A DNA stretch of 64,000 bases from Pogostemon cablin (taxonomy: Eukaryota > Streptophyta > Magnoliopsida > Lamiales > Lamiaceae), in contig CM042985.1 of the NCBI GenBank assembly GCA_023678885.1, positions 29,770,465 to 29,834,464 on the forward strand, written 5' to 3'. The stretch's first letter is position 1. Each line of letters opens with the position of its first letter. The notes below the pieces were generated by a model, which did not search any database, was not told where the DNA came from, and saw nothing but the letters and a program-made list of their open reading frames with translations. A program made the translations under genes and the position numbers. Shown in pieces: positions 47,920 through 60,408 of the stretch.

Positions 47920-49719
47920 TGAGGTCTAGGAAGCCACAAGAAGAACACAACACAATACAAGAGAGAAGAAGAAAAGCCACAACCATACAACACCCCACAA
48001 GGGGGGATCACCCCACATCCATCATCCACTTCCTTTCCTCCATCCATCCATCACTTGAAGATTCGTTTGTGGAATCAAGAGGTGAACCAAGAGGAGGATT
48101 CAAGACGGAGAAGGACATGAAGACACCACATCAAGGGTTTATTCGTTTCCTAATTTATCTTGTATTTTTTGGACATCCGGGTAAGATCTATCCAACCCCC
48201 ATGTGTGTTTCCTACAACACCATGGGCTAGAGCCTTTTTGGTAGATCTAGGAGTTTTGATAGTTTTATGAATTAATTGATCTTCTTTGTGTAAACTCCGT
48301 ATAACACTACTTGTGGATTTATTTTGTATAAGATTGTGCTTTTTTAATCCATACTCATAGTCGTTTTGTGCATCAATAATCGTTGTGTAGAGTCTGAATA
48401 CATAACATGGTTATTGGTTGAGTGCGTTCACTGATGAGCATGGTTTTATGTTATAATTCTAAGTGAAGGGATTCCGAAGTCTTATTAGAACTATCTTATA
48501 TGAATACTTGTTAATTGAATTGGATTCGGGTTAATAAGTAGGATAAAGAGGATAATTTTATAGTACCTATAAAGGGAGATCATATCGGGTTAGGTTCCAG
48601 ACGTGGTAAATAATTGATACTGATAGTACCTAGAAAGGGGGGTGAAATTATATCTCTTGCTCCGAGGTTATTCACACGTGTTACACGCATGTTTACTTGT
48701 GTTTATAGAGTAGATATGCAAGACTTAGTGATGCGTCCATATTCCACAAGGCAGAGTCGGACACCAACACATGGAAAAGAAGTTAAGTAGTGAAACTGGA
48801 TTACCCTAGAGCTACCTATTCTCCTACTTGATCCACTTTCGTATTCTTCGAGTGATATTTACTTTATTTGTTATTTAATTTCCAGCATAGTAGTTAATAA
48901 TTCTATCCCAACATTATTACCTTTTGTCTTAATTAATTTAGATAATAGTTAAATTGGTAATACGCCGTCCCTTGGGTTCGATATTCACTTGGTCACCTTT
49001 CGAGACTACAATTGATATCCTTATACTTGAGGATTATTTTGTGTGTTGAGAAAACGCTCATCAGATGGCTATGCACTCTTCGTGTTCGCTGTATTCACCC
49101 AGAGAGAAGAAAGTTGCAAAGACGGTCAGAATCTGAGGAATTCCAGCAATGGCGGTGGAATGAATTTGCCACTGCAACAGAATTTCATTCGGTTGGTACT
49201 CAAAGAGACGAAGATAAGAAGAACAATGAAGGGGGTTTGCTGAGAAGAGCACGAAGAAGTTCATCGTTTTCTTCTTTATCTTGTCTTGATGATGATTGAA
49301 TTCAATTTCATATGTTTTTAAGTAGCATTTCTTGTGTTTTTCGTTATTCTTAATTCATATTTCATTTCTTTCGTTTTTTCCATCTTAATTTTAATTACAT
49401 GTTTTGTGAGTTATACCGTGTTGAATTTAGATTAATACACTGTATGTATTTAAGTGTATCTAAATATAATTGTATCAGTATGTATTTAAGTGTATTTTAA
49501 GTATGTAGGGTGTGTATTTAATAGATTAAGGGTAATTTAAATTTTTTAAAAATATATTTTTTAATTATATATTAATGGGGTGTGTATTCAATAAAAGGGG
49601 TGTGTATTTAAAGAGACCCTATAAATTATTGAATCAATTTAAAAATTAATCTCCATCATTAATAAAAATTAAATAATTAATTTTTTAAAAATAAAAAACT
49701 AACTACCCTAAAAATGGAA

Positions 49720-50928
49720 GTAAATTGCGAAGATACAGAGCACGCCTTCATCTGTTTTCATCTCTTTTCCTCTGATTTGTCGGCGCTTATATGAAACACG
49801 GTAGAGCTGTCGTTCTCTGTGCTCTTTAAGGCAGACTTCCTTACTCTCTCTTCCCTTTTCCATCGGAGTTCGCTTCAACGCCTGCTGCACCTTTTCTCTC
49901 TCTCAACCGACCACCTCCGGGTAGCAACCCTACTCTTTCTTAATTAAAGCACCATTTTTTATAAATTGATTTCTGTGAAATTTCACTGCATGTCTCTCAA
50001 TTATCCCTGTGGTTTGATATGAATGGGAAAATTGGGTGTTGTTTCAGAGGAATGGTAAATAGTGATTGTTGAACAACTTGCTTGTTCTAACTTATGCCTA
50101 TGAAGTGCTCGATAAAATGTCCACATGCGAATGTGCTTTAATTCTGAGAGTGAAGCCCAAGACTCATTGTATGTTGTATGTACTTAAACTGTGCAAATCG
50201 ATGAATAATTTATTTCTCATTATTTCTTCAAATTACATGTCAAATCATAGCAGAAAATTACGAGGGTAAAGAACAAGAAGAAGAAAAAAAGAGAAAAACA
50301 CAAAAAGTGTTGTAGAGTGACTATACTTAAGTCGTTCGCCTTTCTTTCGTAGTTTGACGGTAAAGCCCTTAGTTTATTTTTTAAATGTATTTGGCGCCCT
50401 TGGCTGTGATTTGGCAATTAGTCCACACACCATCTTAGGGTGATGGATCTTCTTAATAGAAGAGTTAGCGTTTCTAATTGCAAAAACAGTACAGTCATTC
50501 CTTTTACCTTGTTTTTAGGACATTTAATTGTCTCTTACGTGATTGTCAAAGCTTTCTAATTGTCTCTTTGCTTGTCAATATGGCACTGGTAAGACTTTGT
50601 TTTTTATTTTTATTTTTCAGTTCGCTTTTTAAAGTTAAAATGTTACATTAGCATTTTAGGGTTTTTGTTTCTTCTGGGATTTAGTCTGGGTTCTTAAATT
50701 CTTAAGGTTTTTGATGAAATAAACGTTTTAACGATCGCTTTTGGCTCGTTTCTTCTTTTTCTGCTTCCTTCTTCCGCTGATGGATGTTTATCCTTCAATG
50801 TGTAACGTATTGCAATTTTTTTATTATTGGGTTGTGCTGTAAGCTCGTTAAAGTATTCGAGTCTGGCTTGATAACTATTCAAGCTGAGTTTTGAATCTTT
50901 TGATTTATTTTTAGCTTCTAAAACAAGA
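49720..50928 (+). other. Probable 5' leader and leader intron of the POP4 homologue
   Basis: A pyrimidine-rich leader-like stretch (about 49740-49920, with CTTTTCTCTCTCTCAACC) ends at a possible donor, CCGG/GTAGCAACC. The acceptor TTTATTTTTAG/CTTC (exon from 50915) precedes the start codon by 14 bp. A leader intron of about 1 kb is common in plant housekeeping genes. The left transposon end is at 49620, only about 100 bp upstream. Confidence 0.45.
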
Positions 50929-53900
50929 ATGGAGGACCAAAGGAAACACACGCTGGAAGCTCTAGAGAGAAGATTTGCTCAAGCGAAAGCAGAGGTGGTT
51001 CACACACAGCAGCAGAGGAGCAAGAAAAGGCCATCTGAAGTTATGGCTGCGAATGTTGAACAGTCATTCGCAGATTCTGCAGTTAAAAAGCCCTTTCCTG
51101 AATCTTCCTCTCGAAAAGGTATATTTTTAAGTTTGATTATAGTCATATTTATATGTTATTTGAGATTCAGTTCTGATTGCGGTTCCGTGTAACGTGCCAC
51201 TGAGATGATTATTATGGAGTAAACTATCGAAGGTACGAATCTGTGTGTATCAACTACTTTTGACTGATATCTGTGATCTTAATAAATCGTGTATACTTTT
51301 TGAAATTATTTTTATTGAGAACAGTTGATGAAGATATCGAAGAGCAACATGGACTTATTCAAGCTTGTCATGTTCATTATGGATTTAATCTGACAATAAT
51401 AATTATTAGGGTAAGATTCAAAGGGCTTCCTTTCTTAAACATGAGGTGTCCACTCTTGAACACAGGTCACAGAAAATTTTAAAAGAAAAGAATGTATTGC
51501 ATTTGTAATCTATCAATAAAATCACAGTCTTAACTCTTTTTGTAGATGATATAAAATTTAACTATTTACAATCTAAATAATTGATTAAAAAAGAAAATTG
51601 TGCAATTATATGATAAATCAATTCACTCACACACACGTATAAAATTAACTTAGAAACTGCGTTTTGAGACAAAACTGATGGTCAGGTTGGGTCTGAGTTG
51701 AAGGATGGAACCAATAAAGGGCGCAAAGAGGTAGTCTCCTCTTTAACATCAGCTGTATCTTGTTTGGGAGGTATTCACCCAATGCATCCCTGTAACAACT
51801 AGAATAGTTAACTAAATATTACAGATCTCAGCTCGATATTAATGAATTGTAAGGTGTGACAACAGTGTTGAGTTTACCGATCCTTTAATGTCATCCAGTA
51901 TCGAGCTTGTATCAAAGTTAAAGAACCTTCATAGATTATAGTTGGGGTGAAGAAGCGTTAAAACGCATTGTGTGAATGAAGGTTGTGGTTTGCTTAAAAT
52001 CATACTATTTAAGTCTGCCTAATTTGATGTTTCAATTGCGTATAGGTTTAGGGACTTACTATGTTAATTATTTACATCCAGGTTTATTAAATTTTCATTA
52101 ATATCCCCTTTTATTTAATAATGTGTCCACGCTCTTGAATCATATGCAGGCAACTTTTCTTTCTCAAGCCATGTTTCGAAACAAGGTATAGTTGTATTAT
52201 ATGACTGCTGATCCCGCTTTTAGTCCAGGCTAGTATGCTTGATATCTATATGGAAGCCTTAATGTCATCAACCCTGTTTCACAGATTTAGGATCAAATGA
52301 GCCTGCATACTTAAAGCTTGCTCACTCTGTTGATGAAAAGTTGCTACCTAGTGGTGTTGAGGTTGCTCTGCACTACTATTATGCTTTGAGATTATTCAGC
52401 CTTTTTAAGAAGTAATCTGGTTAACTACTGCTTCTCCATTTTCTAATTAATACAAACTTTTGATAGGAAAAGCTCAATCAATCGGGTTTTGCACGAGCTT
52501 TTCCAATATGGCGATGCAGGTCAGAAATACATGCAGGGATCTAAAAGCATGAAATTTGAGGGTATAATACTCCTTGATAATTATGTCCAAAAAGATGGTA
52601 TTTCTGGCACTGGTCGTATTCAAGCACTACAGTCTGGGTCAAAACGCTCTAAAAAGCATATGTCCCTAAAGCAACATAAGAAGAATGGTTCTTTAAATTT
52701 TCCAGAAGAGTTTCGAAAGTGAGTTCATTATACGTCTCAGATAGCCTGCGCATTCTGATTAGTGCTTATCTTTAGACTCCATTGGTAATTTGGTAATATG
52801 TGAACTTTGTGATGGTTTGGTAGTGTTCATCTTATAATACACAAAAGTATAAGGAATGATAGGAGTTGTTATAATTGCAAGATATGTTCTTTTTCCACGT
52901 TGAAAGGATTTTCTTATAAGGTCATCATTGGAATAGATATTTTTTTGTAGGTCATAATGTTGTAAAGGCCTCTATGCTTGTGGATTTTGTTTGCTGCTTT
53001 TGTGTAAAGCTAATTTTTTTATTTTGCTTTCTTGATAGTTGAGAAAATAATGTCCTGAACTATCTAACATTTTTTTGGCCACTTGTTCAGATTTGAAAAT
53101 TTTAAGCCCGTGCATGAAAAGTGGAAATCTTATGCACTGCAGCTTTCGAAATTTGCTGGGTTGGTGGAACTGCCTTTTGCATCTTCTTGTAATGCATTAA
53201 TCTTTTTAAGTATGTGTGGGCATGTCACTCTTTGAATAATCTTACAGGAAAGATCAGTTGGCTCAGTGCTTTCTCAATGCCGATCTGCATGGTGCAATCA
53301 TTCTAGGTTCGGAACCGTGTGCTTTAATTTACTAATTTTCAATGTGTAAATCTAATGTCTATACATAAATTATGTACAGAAGACATGCTATGCCTAAATT
53401 TCAGTGATTTGTAGTCCTTTGATTTCATTCTACTGATGATAATTTCCCAATCTTGACTGTGGCCTTGGTTAGGTTTATATATTTATCAAGATGTTACTTC
53501 TTAAAGATGGATGTATTGGGTCATTATTTTTTGCGTGTGAACTAACTTTGAGGTCTACATGATGAGTGTATAATAGAGATTCTGTTGGTCAGGTCAAAAG
53601 AGAAATGTTATATCAAAACTGGGAATAGTTTCAGACGCTTGTGACTAGAAAGGGGTAATTTTAATGAACTCACTCATATTTAGGTTGGATGCTTTCTCAA
53701 ATGAATATTGGTTTACAAATATACTCAATATTCTTTCTTATGTTGGTTTTTTTTTTCAACCACTCCATTGATCTTTGGATACCCTTTACACTAACACCAG
53801 GTGAAGGCATTGCCTCATTTGAGTCTTTGAGTCTTATTTCCCTAGTGTAAACTAAGTTGGAGAATTTTTTTTTTTTTTTTTTTTGTGTGTGTTGAAGCTT

Positions 53901-54655
53901 TATCACGACAAGCTTGCTTGACCTCCATTCTTAATCATCAATGAAAAAGTTTTACTGCATCTGTGAAGGAACAAAAAGGCTTGAGGGATTGATAGGTCAT
54001 TAGTGTCTAGACTTCAGTTGTGAGCTCTTCATAGACATAACTTTGATGATATTGTTAATAATTTTTTTAGGACATTGGAATAGTTATTGTTAGAATATAA
54101 TATTATATCTGTTTATTATGAAGTCTCTACCATGTAACTTTTGGCTTATTTTTTGCAGTTGTTAGCTGTAAAATTATTGCTCATGTTGGAATACATGGCA
54201 TCATAGTACGAGAAACTAAATAAACATTCGGAATCATTACTCAGGAGAACAAGTTCAAAGGTATGCATGCTTGTAACTTCAAAATATGTATCTTTGTTGT
54301 GATAAGTTGGCAAAATTTAGTTCCTATAATTGATTCAAAATGGAATTTTAGGCAATATTAGAAATGTCAGTATGCTCAAGTACCTGCTGTTCAATGCGCT
54401 TAAAAGTATATATCATTAGTTTTGATCTATTTGCTGAGAAAAAAAGCCTATTATAGGAAAAGGTCTACTCTCAAGGCTAATTTTGTTTACTATATATATG
54501 TTCATGTATAAATAGATTGATGGTTGCAGGTCTGATATTGTGTTGTGTATTTTGCAGTCGTTCCCAAGAAGCTTTCCGTTTTTGTGCTCCAGGCCGACTG
54601 CTGGAAGGTAACACTGCACTGGGACAAACTTGTTTCCAGAAGCTTGGTTCCATGA
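50929..54655 (+). pseudogene. POP4: RNase P/MRP subunit POP4 (p29) homologue with disabling changes
   Basis: Eight coding exons with GT-AG borders: 50929-51118, 52150-52185, 52285-52361, 52467-52718, 53091-53159, 53248-53306, 54159-54260 and 54558-54655. The joined product would be about 293 residues, the usual plant length. It starts MEDQRKHTLEALERRFA and holds VLHELFQYGDAGQKYMQGSK, KRSKKHMSLKQHKKNGS, QCFLNADLHGAII, TFGIIT and VPKKLSVFVFQADCWK, the Sm-like barrel of POP4 that binds RNase P RNA in tRNA 5' maturation and the MRP RNA in rRNA processing. Two problems: exon 3 ends in phase 0 but exon 4 needs one base fewer, and exon 7 has an in-frame TAA (54221-54223) that would stop the protein at residue 248 of 293. 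All other junction phases agree. Confidence 0.85.
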
Positions 54656-55540
54656 TGTAATGAAGGTGAGTTGCCCCCTTCTGTTCAACGTACATAGTTT
54701 GAGCATCTAAATTCTGAAACACTCGTAGGGTGACTGAAGAAACCATAGAAGTAATCTACGACAACACACAGAATTCTGCTAGGTTTTCAGGTCTCCACTA
54801 TCCTTGGAAAAACTATATCACATGGCAATCATTCATCTTGATTTTCTCAACCCGTGGTGGGTCATTACTATGTGGAGAGGGATCGGGTGTACTCTCCGGT
54901 GGCCGGTGAAGAGTCTTTTCCCTGTCGAGAGGGGTCGAATTTGATCTCCTCCCACTCAAAAAATACACTACATTCATTGCAATACGTTTTGGATGATGAT
55001 TTATTTTTGCTAATTTGGTCTTTAATAGGTCTCATCCACGAATGCATATTTCTTTTTTCTATTTTTCTGCACTAAATTTATAAGATCTGTAAGCGTGCAT
55101 ATGATGCTTTTGCGACAAATATTTGTGCAGTAAATAAAAAAAGAGAGGAGGTATTGAAGTAGAGAACATAGAAACATAAATAAGTATTAACTTTAAAATA
55201 ATTTCAATATAAAAAAAATTAAATAGTACTTTAGTTTTTATTAATCCTGAGAAGTATTTGCCCCGAACATGTACAAGTTTCTCAGCTATATATATATATA
55301 TATATATATGCCAAATCAATATTTATTATATAAATAATGCGGGTAAACAGTTGATCAAATCGTTAATTAATGATTCACAGTGTCTTAGATATAAAATATG
55401 ATTGAATCAAATGGTTGGGAGTGGAAAAATCTTAATTAGAAGAATGAAAATTGTCAGCCAAATCAATTAAGATCAGCTTAGGTTGTCATTAGGCTGTAAT
55501 ATTTTATCCCAATTTAGCTTCTGCCATTTGTTTCTATTCT
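54656..55540. other. 3' flank of the POP4 homologue
   Basis: Likely 3' untranslated and flanking sequence. No second gene, and no clear poly(A) signal could be chosen. A short TA run is at 55288-55309. Confidence 0.45.
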
Positions 55541-56153
55541 GGATCCGGATCCTCTCCATTTAAGAATCTGTAAATTTCGCAAATTTCCTTTCATCCTAAT
55601 TATTTATTATATCTACGATCCATATCATGATACATCATCTAATATGAAAGCCACTATCTTTAAGCACATTCATCCTTTATTTATTTATTTATTTATTTAT
55701 TAACTAATTTCTGTTTATTTTGCACACGTTCATCCTCTTTTATTTTTTTTATTAATTAATTATTATTAATTACAATTATATTATACCATTAAAATTAACA
55801 TTAAATCCTAATAATAATTATTAAACTTTAAAATAAAATATATCATAAATCATAGTGAAATTACAGATTTTTAAAAATTAATATTAAGAAATGAACAAAA
55901 TATACCCTAAATCATAAAAATTCATAAATTAGAGTGTATAGTATATATTATTAAAATTATGTTTAATAATTAATAAAAATAAAAAAATAAAAAAGAGAAG
56001 GAAAAAGATAAACAGTAAAAAAATTGATATTAAAATAATTAAATAAAAAAAATGTGACGTGGCAAGTTATGAATCGTATGATGTAATGAATGGTTGAGAT
56101 AAGGAGAAATTTACGAAATTTACCAACTGAATAATTGGAGAGGATCCAAATCC
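55541..56153. mobile_element. Non-autonomous MULE-like MITE, 613 bp
   Basis: Ends GGATCCGGATCCTCTCC and GGAGAGGATCCAAATCC with further matching sequence inside (AAATTTCG/GAAATTTACG). A perfect 9-bp duplication, TTCTATTCT, flanks it (55532-55540 and 56154-56162). AT-rich interior, non-coding. Confidence 0.88.
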
Positions 56154-56195
56154 TTCTATTCTTGTGTTGCTAATTTAGTGATTAAGACCAATGAT

Positions 56196-56743
56196 TAGAA
56201 AACCGGACCGGATCGGCCGGTTCGATCGGTCCAACCGGGAACCGGCCGAGAAACCGGTCCGGAAAGGTATATAAAACCGGATGGAACATCAAACCGGGTT
56301 GAACCGGGTCGGACCGGGAAAACCGGATGAACCGGTTGACCCGGAAACCGGTTGTTCACCCTCTTTTTTTTTTTTTTTTTTTTTTAATTTTTTAATTTTT
56401 ATTTTATTTTAAAATTCTTTTTAAAAAAAAAAAGCATTAATACTTAACAACTTCTCACGTGTAGGGCTTAATTAATACATAGGAAAGACAAAACAACTAA
56501 TTACTTAAATTTAAATATTTTTTTTAATTATTTTATGATTTTTTTAATTATTTAATTAATTTATTTAAATTTTAATATGTGTTTATTTATATAATTATTT
56601 GTAGATTAAGTGTATTAATGTAAAATTATATATAAAATAATATATATAATTAAAAATATATAATTTTTATTTTTTCGGTTGAACCGCCCGGTCCGACCGT
56701 GAACCGTTAGGGCCACCGGTTTGGCCTCCGGTCCGGTTTTCTA
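56196..56743. mobile_element. hAT-like element, AACCGG type
   Basis: Ends TAGAAAACCGGACCGG and CCGGTCCGGTTTTCTA, perfect over 14 bp, with many AACCGG/CCGGTT repeats inside both ends and an AT-rich middle. No clean target duplication. Confidence 0.75.
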
Positions 56744-57531
56744 ATCAACAATAATAAGACTCATGTCGGATGTTTCTTTGATTTTAAGCAAAGCATAAAT
56801 ATTTAAGTTGCTTTTCTTTTTGTTTTGTTTTGTTTTTTAGTTTGTTATATTATTCTATTCAATTAAGCACCTCTAACTTTATACTTCTCTTATAGTTGCC
56901 TCATGAATAATCAATTACACTCCGAATAACTGTATTAAGCATCCTGATTATTTTAGGTACATTCCACACACTCCCTTCTTCCTAGAAGTATAGTATATAT
57001 GAGTATTTAATAAGTAGTTTTCGGATTTTAGGTGTTTTTTCTAAACCTTTATATTATTCCATTGATGATTGTAATGCGTTGGAAATTTTAGGTGAATAGA
57101 AAAGTCAACTTATAACGGTGTCTATTAGCTTAAATTGTGTCTATGAAAAGGTGTTATCAAATGTTGTGATTGTTGAATAATTGTATCATTTTAAAGAAAG
57201 ACATTTGAATTTAAATTCAAAGTCAAATCTAATGGTCGTATCTATTTGCGAAAAGACACCTTAAAATTTATGAATAGACATTCTTATTTCATAATCCATT
57301 ACTTCGAAAACTTGAATTTCACTTGATCAACTTTGAAGTACTCGAATGTATCTTACACTTCCGAATTTCACTTGATCATATATTCTAAAATACATTTCCG
57401 TACTTAGAGTCTTGGTCTCTAACATTTTTCTAAATCTCCTACTCCTAAGGTGAGTTCATAATATTGGTTGATTCGTCGTATCTTGTGATTTGTAATGCTA
57501 CTATCACAAGATGTGAGTCATTGTATCTTAG
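56744..57531. other. Intergenic stretch
   Basis: No coding frame or transposon end recognised. A reversed pair (CTTGTGATTTG / ATCACAAGATG) lies next to the following element. Confidence 0.5.
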
Positions 57532-58292
57532 TAGACCTGTCAATTTGGGTTGAACCCAATGGGCTAACCCGCCCCGCCCCACTGAAACCCGCATGTAACC
57601 TGACCCAAAAAAAGCCCGGCCCATTGTAACCCGCCCCAAAAAAAACCCGCCCCACAGTAACGCACTAACAAGTGGGTTGCGGTGGGTTGTGGGTTAACCC
57701 GCCCCAACCCACTAACCCACTATCAATTCACCCCCACCCCCTCACCCCACCCTCACCACCCCCACCCTATCGATATCGATACCAAAATTTCGATATTTTA
57801 AAAAATCGATATTTCGATAAATTAAATTCGACATCGTACCGAATTTATATCGATATCGATATCGATTTTTTGATGAATATTTAATATCGATATTTTGGCA
57901 TATCGTTTCACATCAAAAAATTGACATACCGAAAAAAATATCGATTTATCGAACGATACGGAAAAATGTATTTAATTTTAATTAAAATAATAAAATTGAC
58001 AATAAATATTTAATGATATTTTTGGTTGTTATTTTAAGATCTTTCTTAAAAGAGATATTCATTTAACATGTACTATTAGTGTTGTACTGTTAGTTTAGTT
58101 GGCAAAAAAAAATGGGCTGACCCGTAATAACCCGACCCAAAGTTGACCCAACCCATAGGTGGCCCGACCCGCGATGGGCCCAACCCGTGGTGACCCAATC
58201 CGCAGATGACCCAACCCATTTGGGTCAATCAAAGGACGGGTTGTGATGGGTTATGGGCTAAACCAGCCCAATAACCCAAATTGACAGCTCTA
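57532..58292. mobile_element. hAT-like element, AACCCG type, 761 bp
   Basis: Ends TAGACCTGTCAATTTGGGTT and AACCCAAATTGACAGCTCTA. A perfect 8-bp duplication, TATCTTAG, flanks it (57524-57531 and 58293-58300). Both sub-terminal regions are dense in AACCCGCCC/GGGTT. The middle has repeated TCGATATCGATA (57768-57950). Confidence 0.93.
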
Positions 58293-58751
58293 TATCTTAG
58301 AGATGATTGTCATCAAACCGTAAGCACCTGAGTGGGGTAATTTCATCTTAAGGAGAAAATGTGTAATTCTTGACTCGACTCAAGTTCCGTTCTTATTATT
58401 CTTGCCATATTTTTCTAATCAACATGTTATATCGAAAACCAAATATACCCAACATAATGTCTAAAAATATTTTAAATTTTTTTAGTGAAATAAATAACTT
58501 AATTATTAAAATAAAAAAGAATTATTTTTAAATTAAAAAATGTTTTTTTTTATTATTATTTATTTATTATTTATCATTATTATTTAATCACATATATACA
58601 ATTTTTTTTCAAACAAATTTTATTGAAATTATTTTATATATTGTTTGAGCTTGGATACATCTTGAATTCTTGATGCATCATACATATTGGCGCTCTATTA
58701 CTATTTCATATTTGTGGCTTGAGGAGAAGTATATTATTTAGGATTTATTAC
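58293..58751. other. AT-rich intergenic stretch
   Basis: Nothing recognised. The last 5 bp (ATTAC) should be one side of the target duplication of the next element. Confidence 0.5.
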
Positions 58752-59911
58752 TGATAGGTACGTGTTTTTATATACTAATTACTAGGAGATATAAAATCAA
58801 ATTGAAGTACTAAGGAATATGATTAGCCATAATTTAGTGGAATGACCAACTAAAGAAATTATCGAACCACAGGAAGGTCGATGCTAGTGCTCAAGCGATC
58901 TCACGTTTCTTGTGCCTTTATAGAGACGGATCATCAATTTGGAGGGTTGTATTCAAACAAGTAAATGGAAATAATCCAACAAGTAAACAAGTAATGAAAG
59001 TAATGATTAAATGAACACAAATAAGGGATGGAAAGTTTTTACCAAATTACGTAGAAGTGGGATCAACAACAATCTAGAAGTGGCAACTTTAGGATTTAAG
59101 TATCAAATTCACATGTCTCATGGATTTATTTATGATTAAGGACCAACACTAATATCACCTAAACTCCTTCTCAAGATGGATAGGATATAAATTCCAATAA
59201 CACAATTAGTTGGTTTCCATTCAAACAATTCCAACTAGGTACTAAGCTTGAAATGAAATCTCCTTCACATGATTAATCAATCTCTCAATCAAACCAATCA
59301 TATGTCCTACCAAAGGGGTTCTAAATTATGAAGGACTTCTCAATCTCTTCACAATCTATAATGCACATGAGGTGTATGATAAAATGCTTCAATAAATTAT
59401 TCTAAACATGCAATTGACTTCTCAATCTAATCACATGCTTAGAACAACAAACCACACAAATCATCATAAACATCATGATATAAAGCATCAATGGTAGAAA
59501 ATCAATTAATCCAATCAACACATGAATTTAAATACAAAAATCCCAAAATTAACCAACAACTATTATGTTGCTAATCCCACAAGGGAGATTAGCCTACAAT
59601 CTTCATAAGATTCTCAACATGGACATCAAATACCTTACAATTCATGACAAACTAGAGGATTAATACAAAATTGGGATGAAAACTCCCTTGGATTGGCTCC
59701 AATTGAATCTCCCTTCCTTCTTCTTGTGATCACCCACTCTTCCTTGCTTCTTCACTTGAAATGGATGGAGAAATGAATGGAGAGATGATGTAGGATCAAA
59801 GTGTGGATGGAAAGATGAGAAAATATGGTGTAAAATCAAAGGATTGGTGTGTGATGTAGGTGGGCAGCTATGATTTTCGTGGGTATGTCTCTCAAATGTC
59901 AAATGAGAGGG

Positions 59912-59919
59912 TATTTATA
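59912..59919 (-). promoter_or_regulatory. Putative LTR TATA box
   Basis: The minus strand reads TATAAATA, about 52 bp downstream of the palindrome array in the transcribed direction. Confidence 0.6.
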
Positions 59920-59970
59920 CTCCTTGGATTCCTTCTAGAAGAATTCTGTTTTTTTACTGAACCGGCAGCT

Positions 59971-60166
59971 ACACGGCTCGTGTGCTGTAGCACGACTCGA
60001 GTCGTGTCAGGGTTTCCTGGTCAACGTGAACTTATGACACAACACGAGTCGTGCGCCGCGACACGGCCACAGGGTACTCATGTTGATGTCTCTGATGCTA
60101 CAAAACGGCCACCTGTTACAGGCCTGTTTATAGGACACGGCTCGTGCTGCGTGACACGGCTCGTGT
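59971..60166. repeat. Palindrome array, CACGGCTCGTG type
   Basis: Five near-palindromes in about 200 bp: ACACGGCTCGTGT, CACGACTCGAGTCGTG, ACACGAGTCGTG, ACACGGCTCGTG and ACACGGCTCGTGT, with half-sites between. The motif differs from the GGTTCGACC arrays but takes the same position in the LTR. Confidence 0.85.
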
Positions 60167-60394
60167 TCCTGAAACGGGCAGTCGTGTTCTGCTGCTTTGT
60201 TTTCTTCTTTCTTCTTTTGTCTCCCTTCTCCATTTTGGCATCCGTTTTCACCTGTTTTTCATACCATTAAATTCATTTACACCAAATTCCTTAATAACAC
60301 AAAACTCCACCAAATAACACAATAAAAACGGACAAAATCCTATGAAAACGGACCTAAAAAGACACTAAAATCTAGGTTAAAATATCACTCATCA

Positions 60395-60408
60395 CACCCC
60401 CAAACTTA
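60395..60408 (-). other. Polypurine tract
   Basis: The minus strand reads TAAGTTTGGGGGTG directly before the 3' LTR. Confidence 0.85.

Larger units (their letters stand above)
47206..49063 (+). repeat. Solo Athila-type LTR (1858 bp)
   Basis: Starts TGTTGAGAG and ends GCTCATCA. The flanks GACGG (47201-47205) and GATGG (49064-49068) are a 5-bp duplication with one change. Its last 100 bp match the 9016-9120 part of the left Athila LTR in reverse complement, so both belong to one family. It has no gag or pol on either side, so it was left by recombination between two LTRs. It holds a palindrome unit (47761-47816) and a TATA box (47913-47919). Confidence 0.88.
58752..60394 (-). repeat. 3' LTR of the second Athila-like element (1643 bp)
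   Basis: On the minus strand it starts TGATGAGTGATATTTTAACC next to the purine tract and ends CCTATCA. It holds a TATA box (59912-59919) and a palindrome array (59971-60166). The plus-strand frame at 59860-60270 falls wholly in the LTR and is not a gene. Confidence 0.85.

Noticed and set aside
54416..54746. Two minus-strand frames of about 90 codons
   Set aside because: Antisense to the last POP4 exon and its introns, with no homology.
59860..60270. 136-codon plus-strand frame
   Set aside because: Lies inside the LTR, spans the TATA box and palindrome array, and has no family.
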